A stretch of DNA of 64,000 nt from Taenia hydatigena (GCA_036345935.2 JADWOT020000004.1:19089423-19153422); one strand, 5' to 3'. Counted from the first letter of the stretch, positions 28,901-38,420 are shown. A program made the numbers and translations. The notes: generated from the letters alone by a model not told the origin.

Positions 28901-31900
28901 ATCGCTATATGACAAAGTGAATGGACTGTCCTAGGGTGGTTTAATCGTGCTAACAGGGTTTCGTGTCGAAGCTGTTGTGAATATATTCGTGAAGGTAGAA
29001 ATGGACCATGTGGAATAAAATATGAGCGGATTTCACTCCATGAAAAGTATTCGATCGGTTGATTCTGCAAGCGCAAAGGCCACATTTTGGCTTAAACCCA
29101 TCGTGTAGGCATAAAATTGCGGGGATTTATGTCTCTTTTAATGTCCGTAGGTTTAAGAGGTACATTTTAAACTTCCGCTGCCCAAGATACTGTCCAGGAC
29201 AACTCGTGTGATTCAATGAGAGAACCTCCTATTAGCAATGAAGAGCATGAGCGATTTCATGCGTCACCGCAGATGTGTGGAACCTAAGAGTTTCAAGGCC
29301 GAGGAATCAAGAAAACTGTCTCGGTGACTTCGATATTGTTGCAGCACCACAATTCTTACCACATTGTCGAAAAGGAAGTACTAATTGTGGGGAATGAGGA
29401 TCCCGCCCATTCACGCATACAGGTAACAAACATCAAACCCTTCTTTTGATTCTTGTTTCCACCATCATTTATTTCCCCTTAATTGCTTCAGTCGTAACCA
29501 GTCTTTGTGCAAGCTGCGACCTCACCTTAGGAAAGATGCCACACATTATTGGTAGCATAAACTGTAGATCTTGTGGATACTTCCAGATGCCTCTTCCTCA
29601 ACGCGTTGAAGTGTATCTACAAAGAACAACTGGCCGATGTTCGACGAGAAGCATATTCTCCACACTGATCGTTTTTTGTAAAAGGAAATACCATTTCCTT
29701 GGATTATGATGAAAAATTAGAGAAACACAATGGGTCCTTCCCAGATGTCAGCTGCGGTTCATTGTAACGTGATTTTGCACCTTCGACAACTATGTTATAA
29801 AGCTTGAGAACAGATGCAGCCTCTGCCCTTCTGTAGCATGACTCGGGAGATTCAGTCGCCAACAGCACATGTATTATAGCTAGAGAAAAGCCCACGCAGT
29901 CTAATAATGGAATGCAGAATTGATGGGATTCATCAAGGTCTATAGAGTGTAATCACATGAAGGGCTGAAGATGGCGGTCAAAATAAGGTGAGCGCGATGT
30001 AGCATAATGACGCGTCATAGACAATGAAAGTCTTTGCATTCTGCAGTAATTCATGTCCACCCGTTATACTTTTGACGCTTCCAGAAGCCCCACAGGCTAT
30101 AAAGTGCCAACATTCACCACTGCACCTGGAGAGAAAAGCCTGGTTAACGCGAAAATACTATAGCATAGCAGTGGATGGAAGAATTGCCTGAAACGCAGAA
30201 TAGAGTAAGCTATAAAACAAATGGCAACTGTTTACTAATCATACTGCTTTTGGATTTGGCTTGAATGAGGGATAGCTGAATACAATGAGCGGAACTAAAG
30301 TCGCGAAAAAAGATCAGACAAAGACCTTTAATAAGACGCAATTAGCTTAAAAAAGCATTGTTTGTAGAATATTGACCACCCTATGGCAAATAGCGCCTTT
30401 CTGATTAAGCTCCTCGAAGTATTTTGCTGTTGGTAGGTGTGATAGATGAAGTCCAAGTAAACCTACGAAAACCACTACCAGATACTGAAAGCAGGAGCCT
30501 TCCCACAGAAAGCTTTACTGAAACCGGCTTCTGCAATGCCGACAAAAGAGTACCGAAAATGATGCTCAAGACGGAACGGGAACTGAATATGGTATAACAA
30601 TAATTGTTTTAAGTAAAAAGTTGTGCCAGTACTCGATTTCCCTCGAAAATGACTTCATGTTGGCCACCATTAGGCTACATATCACTTCACCAACCCATCT
30701 GAACTTTCATCCCTTTGACATGGTAATGATAACTAATCTTAGTCGCTCATTCTTCAGCTTAGTACTGCCAAGAGTCTAAATCCCACGAGCTAATTTAGCA
30801 TTTGAGTTTAACAAATCTTAAAATCAAATGAAGGTGAAATTTCTTGAAGTCTTCTCTAGCTTCAACCTGCGCCATTCATCCATTTCAGTTCGTTTTCCAT
30901 GTTTATTTGGTGTTACTGATTCTGAACTCCTTCCCACTATTATAACAAAGCAATTTACAAATTTGTACATTGCATGACAATCGCATCGGTAACTCTGACA
31001 CTCAAACCTTTTTCAACGAAATCAAGAAAATTCCATTCTTCCAGTTTAATGAAGAAAAAGTGCTTACATAATGAAGTTTAAAATGTTGAGGTAATATAAA
31101 TTCCTAAAAATGTAAAATTCAGAACTGCACTGAAGAAACGCAGTAGCCTTTGTAAAAATTCAACAGACAGATCGACTCATCATTCAACAAAAAAATTTCC
31201 AGAGTGGCTAGATGAAAAGTGCGTTAGGTCTCAAACTTTGAAGGACTCTAGTTAATATTCCCGGTTCGTCTTTAAGCGAAAAACTGAATCATAAAACAAA
31301 GTATCACCTACCACGCTATGAGAGAATGTCAATATGTAAATAGAATCCCCAAAAATGGAAAGTGTGACCAGGACAAAAATATCCCAAGAAAGCTGCCTTC
31401 CCATCACCCCAGAGCTTGTCTCGTCCAACGGATAAGGCTGAATGAAAAACTACTTCGTTGGTTGATACACAGACTTGTACTGATCTGTTACCCACACCAA
31501 TGTTTTTCTCCACTAAACAAGCTCTTCAATTTCCTGACTTGTGAGTGGATCTGGGCTGCACAACAAAATCAGTTCCACGGCCTTCCAGCCCTTCCCTCAC
31601 ACTGGTTCGTTCTGGCTCAGAGCTCTAGTGTCCTTACCATTTAGTCAAAGCTAAGGTGACCATTCGAAATTCATTGGCAAAAAACATAAGCGTATTGTTT
31701 AGCAACATTTCACCAACCATTTGTAGCCGATTGAATGTTCTCAAAGTATGCAGTGACTAAACGGACGTTTCAAACGGTTATTATATAAGATGAAACCCGC
31801 TCATTTTCAATCCCCAAACGCCTCGCATATGGAATGGGTGGAGAATTGCCCGAGCATAACCATTTGTTGTCGAAATGATACAAAGAATGACAATGGATGA

Positions 31901-34900
31901 CATGAAGAAGGGTAGCGAAGACTGGGACGAATGAGTGAAGCCAACCGAAATAAGCGAATCGAGATCTGATATGAGCTACTTACGTCAGCTCAATAACACA
32001 ATGACTATAGATGCTTTAAAAGTATAACTTTGGTGCCAGTTTTGTGACGTTGATTAATCCACTCCCAGCTTTTCGCTGAATAAATACTGTACTTAAATGT
32101 CTGCTCCAACTTGCAAGACCAATGGAGCATCACCAGAATTGCGTTACCGAAAGCGCGGCGACCTACGGCAAGTGTCCAATCTCCAGTTCTATCGCACAAC
32201 CATTAATGGAGCCCGACTATTGTGAACACCGTTCACCCTAACAGAGGCCCATCAAAATCTAGAACATAAGCTACCAATAATGAAGAGCTCGAGTGAAGAA
32301 GTCGTGTTTGCAATGAAATCAAACTTATTTCAATTATAGAAGTTTGTGCGTGAACCTTTTCGGTCTCCGCACTGATGACGAGAATGCCTATTAGCATCCA
32401 GTGATTTGTTTGCTTAACTACAAGGACTATTTCCTTTTCACAGGTTTCACTTCGACTATGCCTATAACCTCCAGGCCCTCTGGATTAATAATGGCTTATC
32501 ATAACTTTGACAAAGGCTTGAGGTGATAGAAGTAGTCCCCAACCCTTCAATACATCTACAGTAAACCCATTTTAAGATTATAAAAAGCTGTTTCTGAAGA
32601 GAATGCATGGCCGGGACTCACAAAGGAAAACGACACACAAGGGTGAGAAAATTTCAACTTACTGGTCGCTTGAGCATCTACAATGGAGGGCAAAGCAAGT
32701 GTCGCCTGAAGGATGCTTTGCACGGCCTCCGCGAGAAGTCGGAGGCTGAAAGTCTTGAAGTACTGCAGTTGGATCGCGGAGTCTGAATCATTTTGGACCT
32801 AATTGCGTTATGGCCAGCGGTAAGACACACGAATAGGATCGAGTAATTTTGTAAAGTCAACTCAACACATTTAGACGAAACAGCAAGATGTAAAGGCTAA
32901 ACATCTCAAACATCTAGCTGCATTATCAAGGCGTATTATAAAGTATCATTAAACTAAGGCCTTTTCCGTTAGTAGCGGAAGATGCAAAATGATAGCTGGT
33001 ACCACATTCCAACTTCATAAAAGCTGGTCAGTTAATCAAACCACTTGAACAAAATAATACCGATGGGAATTAGGAAGTAAGGGTTGGATTTTTATCGAAA
33101 GATGTAAACACGCTGGAACATCACTTGCTTAAATAGTAAAGCCTAAACCACCAGTGGGAGATAGGAAATGACGTCTTACTTTTCTAATAATTATGGAGAA
33201 AGAATAGACAGTTGAAACCGTCCCATTAAAACAATGAGAAATGGGGAGCTTGCTTGCACAAATAAAGCCAATGAAAAAACACAAAACTTTCCCCACCAGT
33301 TAGTCACCATGTTTTCAGCAATTCGCTTGCTTTCCTTATGTTGTGAAAGTGTTATTTAAGATAATTTCGTCACCCTTTGGTCTCCAGGCTCCTTTGATAG
33401 CATTATTTAGGCACCGATTATTTGAATACATTTCCTACTATTCCTTTGAAAGAGTTCAGAAAATTTGTAGATTAAACAGTGGCTTCCTATCCGTTGGAAT
33501 GTCCTATTAATTTGCTTAAATGTGATTTTGAAGGCGCAAGAGCACGTGCAAACCTTTCATTATGCCTTCAAAACCGAACATTAAACAAAGGAGCACGAAA
33601 GAAATCAACCACAGCCTTAGAGCAACTCGAGAAAAAATGGAAATATGCAATTTGAAAAAAAAAGTCGGTTCGATTAAAAAGGACACGTTGATACCTTGAG
33701 TAAGCTCAAAAATTGAACCGTTCAAATGCATCCAACTCGTCTCTATCGGATCGTGAAGTTATTTTTTGGGTAACACGGACCAAGATATCATGAATACGCT
33801 CCCCACGTGCACACCTGCGGCTAATTGCGGGTACAATCGTAGTTATTGACGTAAGCAAACTAAGTAGAGACAATTAACAGCCATAAAGAAAAAACTAGAT
33901 GCAGTGATTTTGATTGCAAAAGTACCGGTAATAAAAATGATTTCTAAAAGATCGAATCGCCAAAGTAAAGTAGGCAGTTATTTTCACGCCATCATCAACA
34001 AACGAACGAAAACTCACATTACTGGAATGAAGCGCTATTCTAGCAACCGTGGTGGCATGCTGAGAGGCATCGCCAGATTCAATGGCCTGCGAACCCAACA
34101 ACCAGATGAAGAGACGTCGGTTCAAAGAGGCGTCCTTCCGCAGAAGCACGGTTAGCGCTGCCACCGCCAGGTTTCGCATCTCCAACGGAGTTATCTTTCC
34201 TTCCAAAGGATGGCTGTACTGACCATACCTCAACTGCTGCTTCTGTGAGCCAGTAGATACAGCCAAATGCACTGGCAGAGTAAGGATGATAAAATCCAAG
34301 GTGTCACGCTGAACCAACACTACATTGTCATCCAACAAGCACCGCATGCTTTCCAACTGGAAGGAATCATCGGATGATATTCAAAGATAAGAAAACACTG
34401 ATTTGTTCATCTTATTCCCAGAGCACCAGTCATAGGCTTCTAAAGGAATCCTTAATTATGTTCTAACAAGATCAGCGTTGCTGTAGAGGAACTTTTAATT
34501 CAAGTGGTATAAGAAGGTATGCTACTGCAATAGATGGAGTATTTCGTAGTCTAGTCCAGCCGCCGTTAAATAAGGTTAGGCGTCAGGCGCAAATGATAGT
34601 GAGTGCATGCACACAAATAACGTGAGTTGAGCAGACTGCCTCTGCAACGAAGGCGTCAAACCCGAACCCGAGAATATCCACCCGCAGATGACCTTAAGCG
34701 CAGCACAGTACAGTGATTGGACGCTCAGCTGTTCAGGAGTAAGGCATTTAATCAAATGGTTTGAACATCTCGAAGGTTATCTTGCGACTTAACATCACTA
34801 CAAATCACGTTAGAAATGGCCCGCAGTCTATAGTCGCGTCAGTCGTTCCTGTAACTAGTCGGCAAGAGCACAGTACCCTGATCGCTGTAAAACTACACAA

Positions 34901-36653
34901 GTACTAGCTCTTTCAACCTCCGATTAATTATGAAGTAAACCAGGCTGGCCTCGGGTTGTTCGGCCGAGGCTGTTGTCCAAGAAGTACCTGAACGCTGGCG
35001 ACATAAGCGCCCAAGTTTAGCAATAGGGAGCCGTATAAAAAACTCCAAATCTCATTTCCCGGTTTGATTTGAATCCACCTAAATAATAAGACGAGCAAAT
35101 TGTGAAGCCCTCGTGTAATCAAATGTAATATGCAAGAAAAACAGCAATAACAAACCAACTTGTACGTGAAATCTAAAAGTGATTTCACGCACGGGCAGAT
35201 GTAAGTCAGTTAACAGACATTGTTAACTGCTCTGAAATGGGGAGCTTGGACGGGTTGGGCTCTGATTAGAGAGGTAAATCGTGGAATGTTCATGTAAAAA
35301 AAGCTAAGGACACCTACCAGTACCGCCGTTGATGTTCCAAAAAAATAGGCCTGAGTTGAGAGGTGCCGTCGCTTGTTGAAGTGATTGAGGATGAATGCGG
35401 TGCCGAAATGCCGCACCGAGGGGGCATGAATCAAAACCTGGGAAAAGAGTCCCAAGGGAAGAAGCATGTTTTCTCAAACAATAGCATAGTGAGGACCTCA
35501 ATTCGTTGATTGCTTTGAGGCATGCACAACCCTGTGCGAAATAGCCAATTGTGTCGTGCAGTACGAACACACAGGTGTCCCAAAACAAGCTAGCTTCGTC
35601 TCCATTCCTCTATCTCAACTTGCGAGCTTAACTATTGGGGCTACGGAATATTCGGCTCCTCATTTGAACTACTACAACAGGAAATAAGATGAACACATTC
35701 GCACAAAACAGCTCAACGTTGTCTACATGCTTCGACCTCGCCTGAAATTTAATAACACTACTTAACCAGCTGTACAAATAAATGTTACGTAAGATATAGG
35801 TTATGCCTGTATATTCCCAAACCGGGTGCAGAGATTGTCCAAACTTTTGACTTCAGCTAAGATAAGCAGGTTTTCGGGAGGATTGAAACGTGTAGGAAAC
35901 TAACCTGCCAAAGACACGTGTAAAAGAATTCAGGTCCCACAGCCCGGCAAAATTGTTCAATGATGCTGTTGCCACGTTCAAAGAACTCTGATCCCTCTTC
36001 AAGACCGGGTAGGAGACCCTAAAAATGCAAAAGCACCCGAGTTACTTAGTTGTACCAAACCGCAGTGTGATGGGATTAAAGGGTACCACTGACCTGTAGG
36101 AGCCCCAAAAAAGCGGTTCTCAACCTATCGCCAAGAGGGAGAAAATAGGTTTCAAAGAGATTAAAGAGAAGAGGCTTGACTGTCATGGCGGAGGGACCGA
36201 GGAGACCGAAGAGACAGGGGCCGTAGATACTAATGTCGGCAGCAAGATTATTTGGGCCCATAATGCGAAAAATAAGGTCGAAACACTCAAGAGTTTTGCA
36301 GTGAACGCCTGGGGGGAGAGCAGGATGGAGACATTGCGCTAGGCGTTTGCCCAAAAGACGTTTTTCAGGAATCACATCGTAACGATCGTATTGCTGGATT
36401 AGCTAGAGACATAAACACTTTAAGTAGGTGGATAGACTGCTATATATGTGTCGATAAAGCAATGAACTGTGTGCACATATTTGTTAAAAAGATCCAGCAC
36501 TGACAGAGATGAATCTACCTTCATTAAGCGAACGAGAGAGGAAATCAGATCAGCCCATTCATTTGAATATTCAAACGACTTGAGGCATTTATCGATGGCA
36601 ACTGAATATGATCTGTATTTTGGATCGGACTCAAAATTTGATTTTCGATTCAT
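1720..36653 (-). CDS. DOP1: DOP1 (Dopey family) gene, 22 exons, C-terminus beyond left edge
   Basis: Dopey proteins are very large peripheral membrane proteins. They act with MON2 in endosome-to-Golgi retrieval and organelle positioning, and are conserved from yeast to animals. The spliced minus-strand exons give about 1,800 codons in family order. The N-terminal Dopey domain has [40 protein letters not shown] and LVQRDTLDF, then [12 protein letters not shown] and [16 protein letters not shown]. Mid-region blocks include [31 protein letters not shown] and the acidic/basic linker. C-terminal half blocks include [22 protein letters not shown] and [20 protein letters not shown]. Animal Dopey is about 2,300-2,500 residues, so the last several hundred residues are outside the window. 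One exon (8.5-16.4 kb) and one junction (before exon 9) are unresolved. Confidence 0.94.
1962..4319. other. DOP1 intron 21
   Basis: A 2.36-kb intron joining exons 21 and 22 in phase. It contains repeat copy A (about 2,805-3,285); otherwise I see AT-rich sequence with no gene. Confidence 0.7.
2805..3285. repeat. Dispersed repeat family 1, copy A
   Basis: This is nearly the same sequence as 9,718-10,140, in the same orientation. Shared landmarks are ACTACTTATTAAGTACTCGG, CACCTTCTTCTTAC and CATGGTAAACAATCCACCGA. Copy A carries about 35 extra bases near 2,875-2,912. Weaker similarity continues past 3,285 (AAAACTCATTTCTTAT), suggesting copy A lost an internal piece relative to copy B. I see no coding frame shared by both copies. 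Confidence 0.85.
4320..4967 (-). CDS. DOP1: DOP1 exon 21 (largest)
   Basis: This 648-bp exon has [20 protein letters not shown] near its start (family LLKVLQRLIVLEHR), a long Ser/Thr/Pro-rich insertion, then [33 protein letters not shown] and [16 protein letters not shown]. The later blocks equal the family's GMFLCAVIRAL ... HPQWIGLITSTLPYMG ... VVSVTLQLCRNL. The donor ATGGG|GTGCGT joins exon 22 in phase. Confidence 0.94.
5183..5397 (-). CDS. DOP1: DOP1 exon 20
   Basis: This exon begins [20 protein letters not shown] and ends [20 protein letters not shown]. The VLHCL motif and its spacing match vertebrate DOP1 (CKVQKVILHCLLSSI). The acceptor is CCTTTGCAG and the donor GTTTGT. Confidence 0.93.
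6821..7074 (-). CDS. DOP1: DOP1 exon 19
   Basis: This exon encodes [40 protein letters not shown] and [14 protein letters not shown]. It matches the family's LLQNLLARHR ... YIEILISLCLYYMRS ... SIEILTLLFTEL. The acceptor is CCCTGAAG and the donor GTGAGC. Confidence 0.94.
7075..8343. other. DOP1 intron 18
   Basis: A 1.27-kb intron between exons 18 and 19, which join in phase. A minus-strand open frame at 7,275-7,502 lacks similarity to Dopey or to any family I recognise. Nothing else is visible. Confidence 0.65.
8344..8518 (-). CDS. DOP1: DOP1 exon 18
   Basis: This exon encodes [20 protein letters not shown] and [14 protein letters not shown]. It is clearly the family segment TLYAFSAIKAILKTNPIAFVNAIS. 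Phase to exon 19 is exact. It does not join exon 17 in phase, so an exon (the HPLYQHVLLYLQLYDS-like segment) is missing between them. Confidence 0.9.
8519..16417. other. Large DOP1 intron region with one exon unresolved
   Basis: 7.9 kb between exons 17 and 18. Their phases do not match and a conserved family segment is missing, so at least one exon must lie here; I could not place it. Repeat copy B is at 9.7 kb. A C-rich plus-strand stretch at 12.4-13.03 kb has a 173-codon open frame without recognisable similarity. Confidence 0.6.
9718..10260. repeat. Dispersed repeat family 1, copy B
   Basis: Direct-orientation copy of the repeat at 2.8 kb, within the large unresolved DOP1 intron region. 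It has the same landmarks, with a CA-rich patch (ACACATACACACACAAATCC) near 10,115-10,135. It extends about 120 bases further than the alignable core, with partial similarity around 10,230-10,255. Confidence 0.85.
16418..16628 (-). CDS. DOP1: DOP1 exon 17, basic linker
   Basis: This exon encodes a lysine cluster ([16 protein letters not shown]) followed by [20 protein letters not shown] and an Arg-rich end. Vertebrate DOP1 likewise has a Lys-rich segment (KVKLARKKDDDKKKS type) in this linker. The acceptor is GTCCGTTTCAG and the donor GTAGGT. Confidence 0.78.
16712..16813 (-). CDS. DOP1: DOP1 exon 16
   Basis: This exon has 34 codons, including [19 protein letters not shown]. The Phe-Lys-Trp-Tyr region resembles the LENWYSC-type motif after the linker in vertebrate DOP1, but weakly. 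The acceptor TTTTTAAAG avoids a stop and keeps phase; the donor is GTAAGC. Confidence 0.6.
16918..17114 (-). CDS. DOP1: DOP1 exon 15, acidic linker
   Basis: The exon encodes a strongly acidic stretch ([20 protein letters not shown] and onward), then Ser/Pro-rich residues. Vertebrate DOP1 also has a long disordered acidic linker here. Phase is exact with exons 14 and 16. The donor is TCTCAG|GTAGTC. The call rests on phase, composition and position. Confidence 0.8.
17115..19282. other. DOP1 intron 14
   Basis: A 2.2-kb intron between exons 14 and 15, which join in phase. It is AT-rich, and I recognise no repeats or genes in it. Confidence 0.65.
19283..19659 (-). CDS. DOP1: DOP1 exon 14
   Basis: This exon encodes [11 protein letters not shown], a Ser/Ala-rich loop, [20 protein letters not shown] and [13 protein letters not shown]. 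It matches the family's IMLDSL ... AWLNQVLQRHDIARVLEPLL ... LLHPKTQRVS. It ends in an Arg-rich stretch. The acceptor is TTGCTTGTCAG and the donor GTAAGT. Confidence 0.94.
19660..21195. other. DOP1 intron 13
   Basis: A 1.5-kb intron. Around 20,320-20,372 it has weak similarity to 10,330-10,385 (shared ATGGCA, TGCGT, CCATTTGCC), perhaps an old repeat. No gene is seen. Confidence 0.6.
21196..21407 (-). CDS. DOP1: DOP1 exon 13
   Basis: This exon begins [19 protein letters not shown] (family: HAKFAVLWHLTRD). It then runs into a Thr/Ala/Ser-rich insertion absent from vertebrate DOP1 and ends [12 protein letters not shown]. The insertion lengthens a loop between two helices. The donor is GTGAGG. 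Confidence 0.9.
21492..21677 (-). CDS. DOP1: DOP1 exon 12
   Basis: This exon has 62 codons. [32 protein letters not shown] and [17 protein letters not shown] match the family's LWDQLG ... ELFYQLHNLVPSS ... ISQQL segment. The acceptor is CATTTACAG and the donor GTGAGC. Confidence 0.92.
22606..22856 (-). CDS. DOP1: DOP1 exon 11
   Basis: This exon begins [20 protein letters not shown] and continues [18 protein letters not shown], matching the family's LPEWL ... A-I-LDLV segment. It ends [12 protein letters not shown]. The acceptor is TTTCTTTGAAG and the donor GTAACA. It follows a 249-bp intron filled with a degenerate tetranucleotide repeat. Confidence 0.92.
22857..23105. repeat. Degenerate GGAT-type tetranucleotide repeat filling DOP1 intron 10
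   Basis: This 249-bp intron consists largely of imperfect GATGG/GGATAGAT units on the plus strand, for example GATGGGAAGATGGGTGAACG and GTGAATGGATAGATAGAAAG. It extends almost from acceptor to donor. Confidence 0.7.
23106..23364 (-). CDS. DOP1: DOP1 exon 10
   Basis: This exon encodes [40 protein letters not shown] and an Asp/Ser-rich end. The position in the gene, acceptor GTTTTTAG, donor GTGAGG and exact phase with exon 11 support it; direct similarity is moderate. Confidence 0.82.
23433..23655 (-). CDS. DOP1: DOP1 exon 9
   Basis: The frame reads [20 protein letters not shown] and [20 protein letters not shown], from a less conserved helical region. Phase joins exon 10 cleanly (donor GTGAGC). 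Its 5' side does not close with exon 8, so a small exon may be missing in 23.66-24.68 kb or the acceptor is elsewhere. Confidence 0.75.
24679..25142 (-). CDS. DOP1: DOP1 exon 8
   Basis: A Ser/Arg-rich start is followed by [20 protein letters not shown] and [18 protein letters not shown]. These equal the family segments SLSTDFLWDYMTRRF and DFLLDIIPLDTYPEI. The acceptor TTCTCTCAAG restores phase with exon 7; an upstream AG at 25,174 would introduce a stop. The donor is GTAAGG. Confidence 0.93.
25143..27956. other. DOP1 intron 7
   Basis: A 2.8-kb intron, phase-consistent between exons 7 and 8. It hosts the antisense Ty3/gypsy pol relic (26,030-27,200). The remainder shows nothing recognisable. 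Confidence 0.7.
26030..27200 (+). pseudogene. Decayed Ty3/gypsy pol fragment (RNase H, integrase N-terminus, C-terminal tail)
   Basis: Reading three frames on the plus strand recovers pol-like pieces in the correct order. [19 protein letters not shown] (RNase H start) lies near 26,060-26,120. [17 protein letters not shown] (family TDHKPL-IFGSK-GIP) lies near 26,280-26,340. [20 protein letters not shown] and [16 protein letters not shown] (integrase zinc-binding region) lie near 26,660-26,770. [16 protein letters not shown], a polyprotein-tail pattern, lies near 27,050-27,100. Frames are broken by stops and shifts, and the integrase core is missing. No reverse transcriptase or LTR was recognised on either side. 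It is antisense to DOP1 inside an intron and not functional. Confidence 0.8.
27957..28232 (-). CDS. DOP1: DOP1 exon 7
   Basis: This exon begins [20 protein letters not shown], matching the family PFRVLISLLDKPEIG motif. It continues [19 protein letters not shown] and ends in a polar stretch before YDT. The acceptor is TTTTTTATTAG and the donor GTGAGT. Confidence 0.95.
28233..32662. other. DOP1 intron 6
   Basis: A 4.4-kb intron whose flanking exons 6 and 7 join in phase. Several 60-110-codon open frames on both strands show no similarity I recognise. No repeat is shared with other parts of the window. Confidence 0.6.
32663..32798 (-). CDS. DOP1: DOP1 exon 6
   Basis: This exon reads [20 protein letters not shown] and then [17 protein letters not shown]. 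It corresponds to the helix after the WLLG motif (YFxxYSxxLLVEGLxxIL in vertebrates). Phase closes exactly with exons 5 and 7. Confidence 0.9.
32799..34017. other. DOP1 intron 5
   Basis: A 1.2-kb AT-rich intron between phase-matched exons 5 and 6. Nothing else is seen. Confidence 0.65.
34018..34356 (-). CDS. DOP1: DOP1 exon 5
   Basis: This exon encodes [20 protein letters not shown] and [19 protein letters not shown], the best-conserved stretches of the Dopey N-terminal domain. It has 113 codons, phase 0 at both ends, acceptor TTCCTTCCAG and donor GTGAGT. Confidence 0.97.
35318..35437 (-). CDS. DOP1: DOP1 exon 4
   Basis: This exon has 40 codons reading [20 protein letters not shown] and onward, equivalent to the family segment with SPSIRLPA-x-FVxxHIN. 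The acceptor is TTTTCCCAG and the donor GTAGGT. Confidence 0.92.
35905..36018 (-). CDS. DOP1: DOP1 exon 3
   Basis: This exon has 38 codons: [18 protein letters not shown], then [17 protein letters not shown]. It matches the family [11 protein letters not shown] motif and the VFYxxLW motif that follows it. The acceptor is ATTTTTAG and the donor GTTAGT. Confidence 0.95.
36094..36402 (-). CDS. DOP1: DOP1 exon 2
   Basis: This exon carries the hallmark [19 protein letters not shown], then [20 protein letters not shown] and [17 protein letters not shown] of the Dopey N-terminal domain. It has 103 codons, phase 0 at both ends, acceptor CTCTAG and donor GTCAGT. Confidence 0.96.
36519..36653 (-). CDS. 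DOP1: DOP1 exon 1 with start codon
   Basis: The ATG at 36,653 starts [20 protein letters not shown], which lines up residue for residue with the N-terminus of vertebrate DOP1 (start about one residue different). The exon continues [18 protein letters not shown]. The frame stays open for 25 codons upstream, but family alignment supports this methionine. The donor is GTAGAT. Confidence 0.92.
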
Positions 36654-37124
36654 GATAGCAGTGAATATATCATATCTAGCTGGGCTAGGAATTGAGGACC
36701 TCGTGCACTTGTGAGTCAACTCTGGCAAATTGATGGAGTAGGCAAAATATGCAGCTTGTAAAGGTCAGTTTTCGAAATATTTTCATTTATGTGTTTACAT
36801 TTATGTATGTTTTTACTTGCACATGTTTATGTTTGTATTTTTTAATTTAAGTTGCATTTATTAGAAGGCATTTTTTATGTCAAACTGGTCAATTATCCAG
36901 GTTTCCATCTATATATTTTGCGAATTTTATTTTCTAGCATTGATGACAGTAATGCTTTTCACTATAATTTGCTTCTTGGAATTATAGCTTACTTAAGTTA
37001 GCATTAACTGGCAGCTTATTCCAGTTAGTTGCAGTGAGTTACAACCGTTCCATTAATGCAACACATTTTTTGTGAAAATTACAAATCGTTAAAGGTATTC
37101 GGCTGCGAAAAACACTTTTTCGTA

Positions 37125-37292
37125 TGGTTAAGACATCATTGTAATACTTGCTTCTTAAATGTGCTTTGTAGACCAGAAGCGGGAGGACAATTCTAATCTG
37201 GTTGTGGACCACTGTGGCGACTCCTCCGAGGTCAGGACGCTCTCGTCTTTGATAATTAGGCTGCGTCGCCTCATATCCTTCCTCTGCCTATA
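37125..37292 (-). repeat. Inverted copy of the 37-kb element's internal segment
   Basis: Read on the minus strand this matches 38,255-38,420 on the plus strand. Both have GCAGAGGAAGGATATG at one end, a central GGTCCAC-A-CA-ATT and TGTCCTCCCGC, then CTACAAAGCACATTTAAG. Encoded frames correspond (VVHNQIRIVLPLLVYKAHLR versus LVHDQINTVLPPLAYKAHLR). It sits directly outside the 5' LTR in opposite orientation. Confidence 0.8.
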
Positions 37293-37306
37293 ATGAAAGT
37301 GTCTAG

Positions 37307-37547
37307 TGTAGGACTTTGTTTGTTGGAACAACCGGTTCCGGTCAAAGTCACAGAGGTGACCGTATTGCCCTAGCTGCATAGGTTGGCCTCTGAGCCGTGC
37401 CGGCAGCTTATTTCCCTCTGTTCTACTCTAGCATTCTGCCTTCTTTTGCCTTCGAGGGAGCTTCGGGACGCTACGTCTAGAAGCAGCCAATCTTCTCATA
37501 GTGTGAGTGAAAGAAGGGAAGGGGAGGAAAAGAAGGAACTGTCTACA
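37307..37547 (+). repeat. 5' LTR of the 37-kb element
   Basis: It aligns along most of its length with the minus-strand LTRs at 57.8-58.7 kb (ACTTTGTTTGTTGGAAC, GTCACAGAGGTG, CCCTAGCTGC, AGCATTCTGCC, CTTCGAGGGAGC). It has about 60-70 extra purine-rich bases before the CTACA end. Confidence 0.85.
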
Positions 37548-37548
37548 C

Positions 37549-37560
37549 TGGTGGCAGCGT
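37549..37560 (+). other. Primer-binding site, leucine-tRNA type
   Basis: TGGTGGCAGCGT starts one base after the LTR end. From general knowledge of eukaryotic tRNA-Leu 3' ends (...CGCTGCCA plus CCA) the first 11 bases are complementary. The tRNA assignment is inference. Confidence 0.6.
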
Positions 37561-38254
37561 TGGCAGAACTCCCCACTTCAAGGAGGGCGTGAACTGTGGA
37601 GATTGGGTGAGAATCGTTGGGTTTGATATCTACTTACATCCGCGCTCTTCCGCAAGAGCTATTTTGGGTGGCGATAGATGCAAGGGTTTCGCCTGACTCC
37701 TACATTGACCATTACTGCGAGACACTGGCCCAACTAGCCATTGACCGTCGAGAGCAGTAGCTGGCTAGCAAATTTTCCAACCGTGATCAAAAGCTAAGCG
37801 ATTATGACGAGGCGTACGCGAGAGACCTGTAACTCCTAGCAGAACGGGCTTTCAGCAATAGTTCATTAAACAGAATGACCAACTGGGTGTCCGTTCAGTT
37901 CAGAGCTGGGGTTCGACCACCAACCAACCAGCCGTGAAGACTAACGGTCTCAGTCAGTTGGTCGAGGCCGCCACCAGGAAGCGTCAGGAACTCCTCCTGA
38001 CACCGACGTCTCGGACGTCCAATCGCCGGCCGAGCCCTATACAACCACTCTGGACTTCATCGCGCTGTGCCTCATCCTGTCTACCCCCAACTGGTTACCT
38101 TCCATTTATGCGAGTCTCCGGCAAGGCAGAGGGATATCCCTGCGGCTTCCTCCTTTACTTGGGTGCAGCTAGCTCACTAGTTAACCCCCAAGCTTTCCAA
38201 AATCTGCCCAGCAAGTTTTGAACTGGTTCTCTTGCCTGCAAAACTACTGTAAGC

Positions 38255-38420
38255 AGAGGAAGGATATGGGGTTCCGAAGTCAAAGTATCTTGGACGAGGG
38301 CGTCTCGGACTCAGGAGAGCGACTACGTTGGTCCACGATCAAATTAATACTGTCCTCCCGCCTCTCGCCTACAAAGCACATTTAAGGAAAATAAGTAGTA
38401 TAATCACCTCATGTCATTCT
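38255..38420 (+). repeat. Internal segment duplicated in inverse orientation
   Basis: Partner of 37,125-37,292, located between the protease-like remnant and the diverged 3' LTR. The shared open frame reads LVHDQINTVLPPLAYKAHLR. I cannot name the domain it comes from. Confidence 0.8.
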
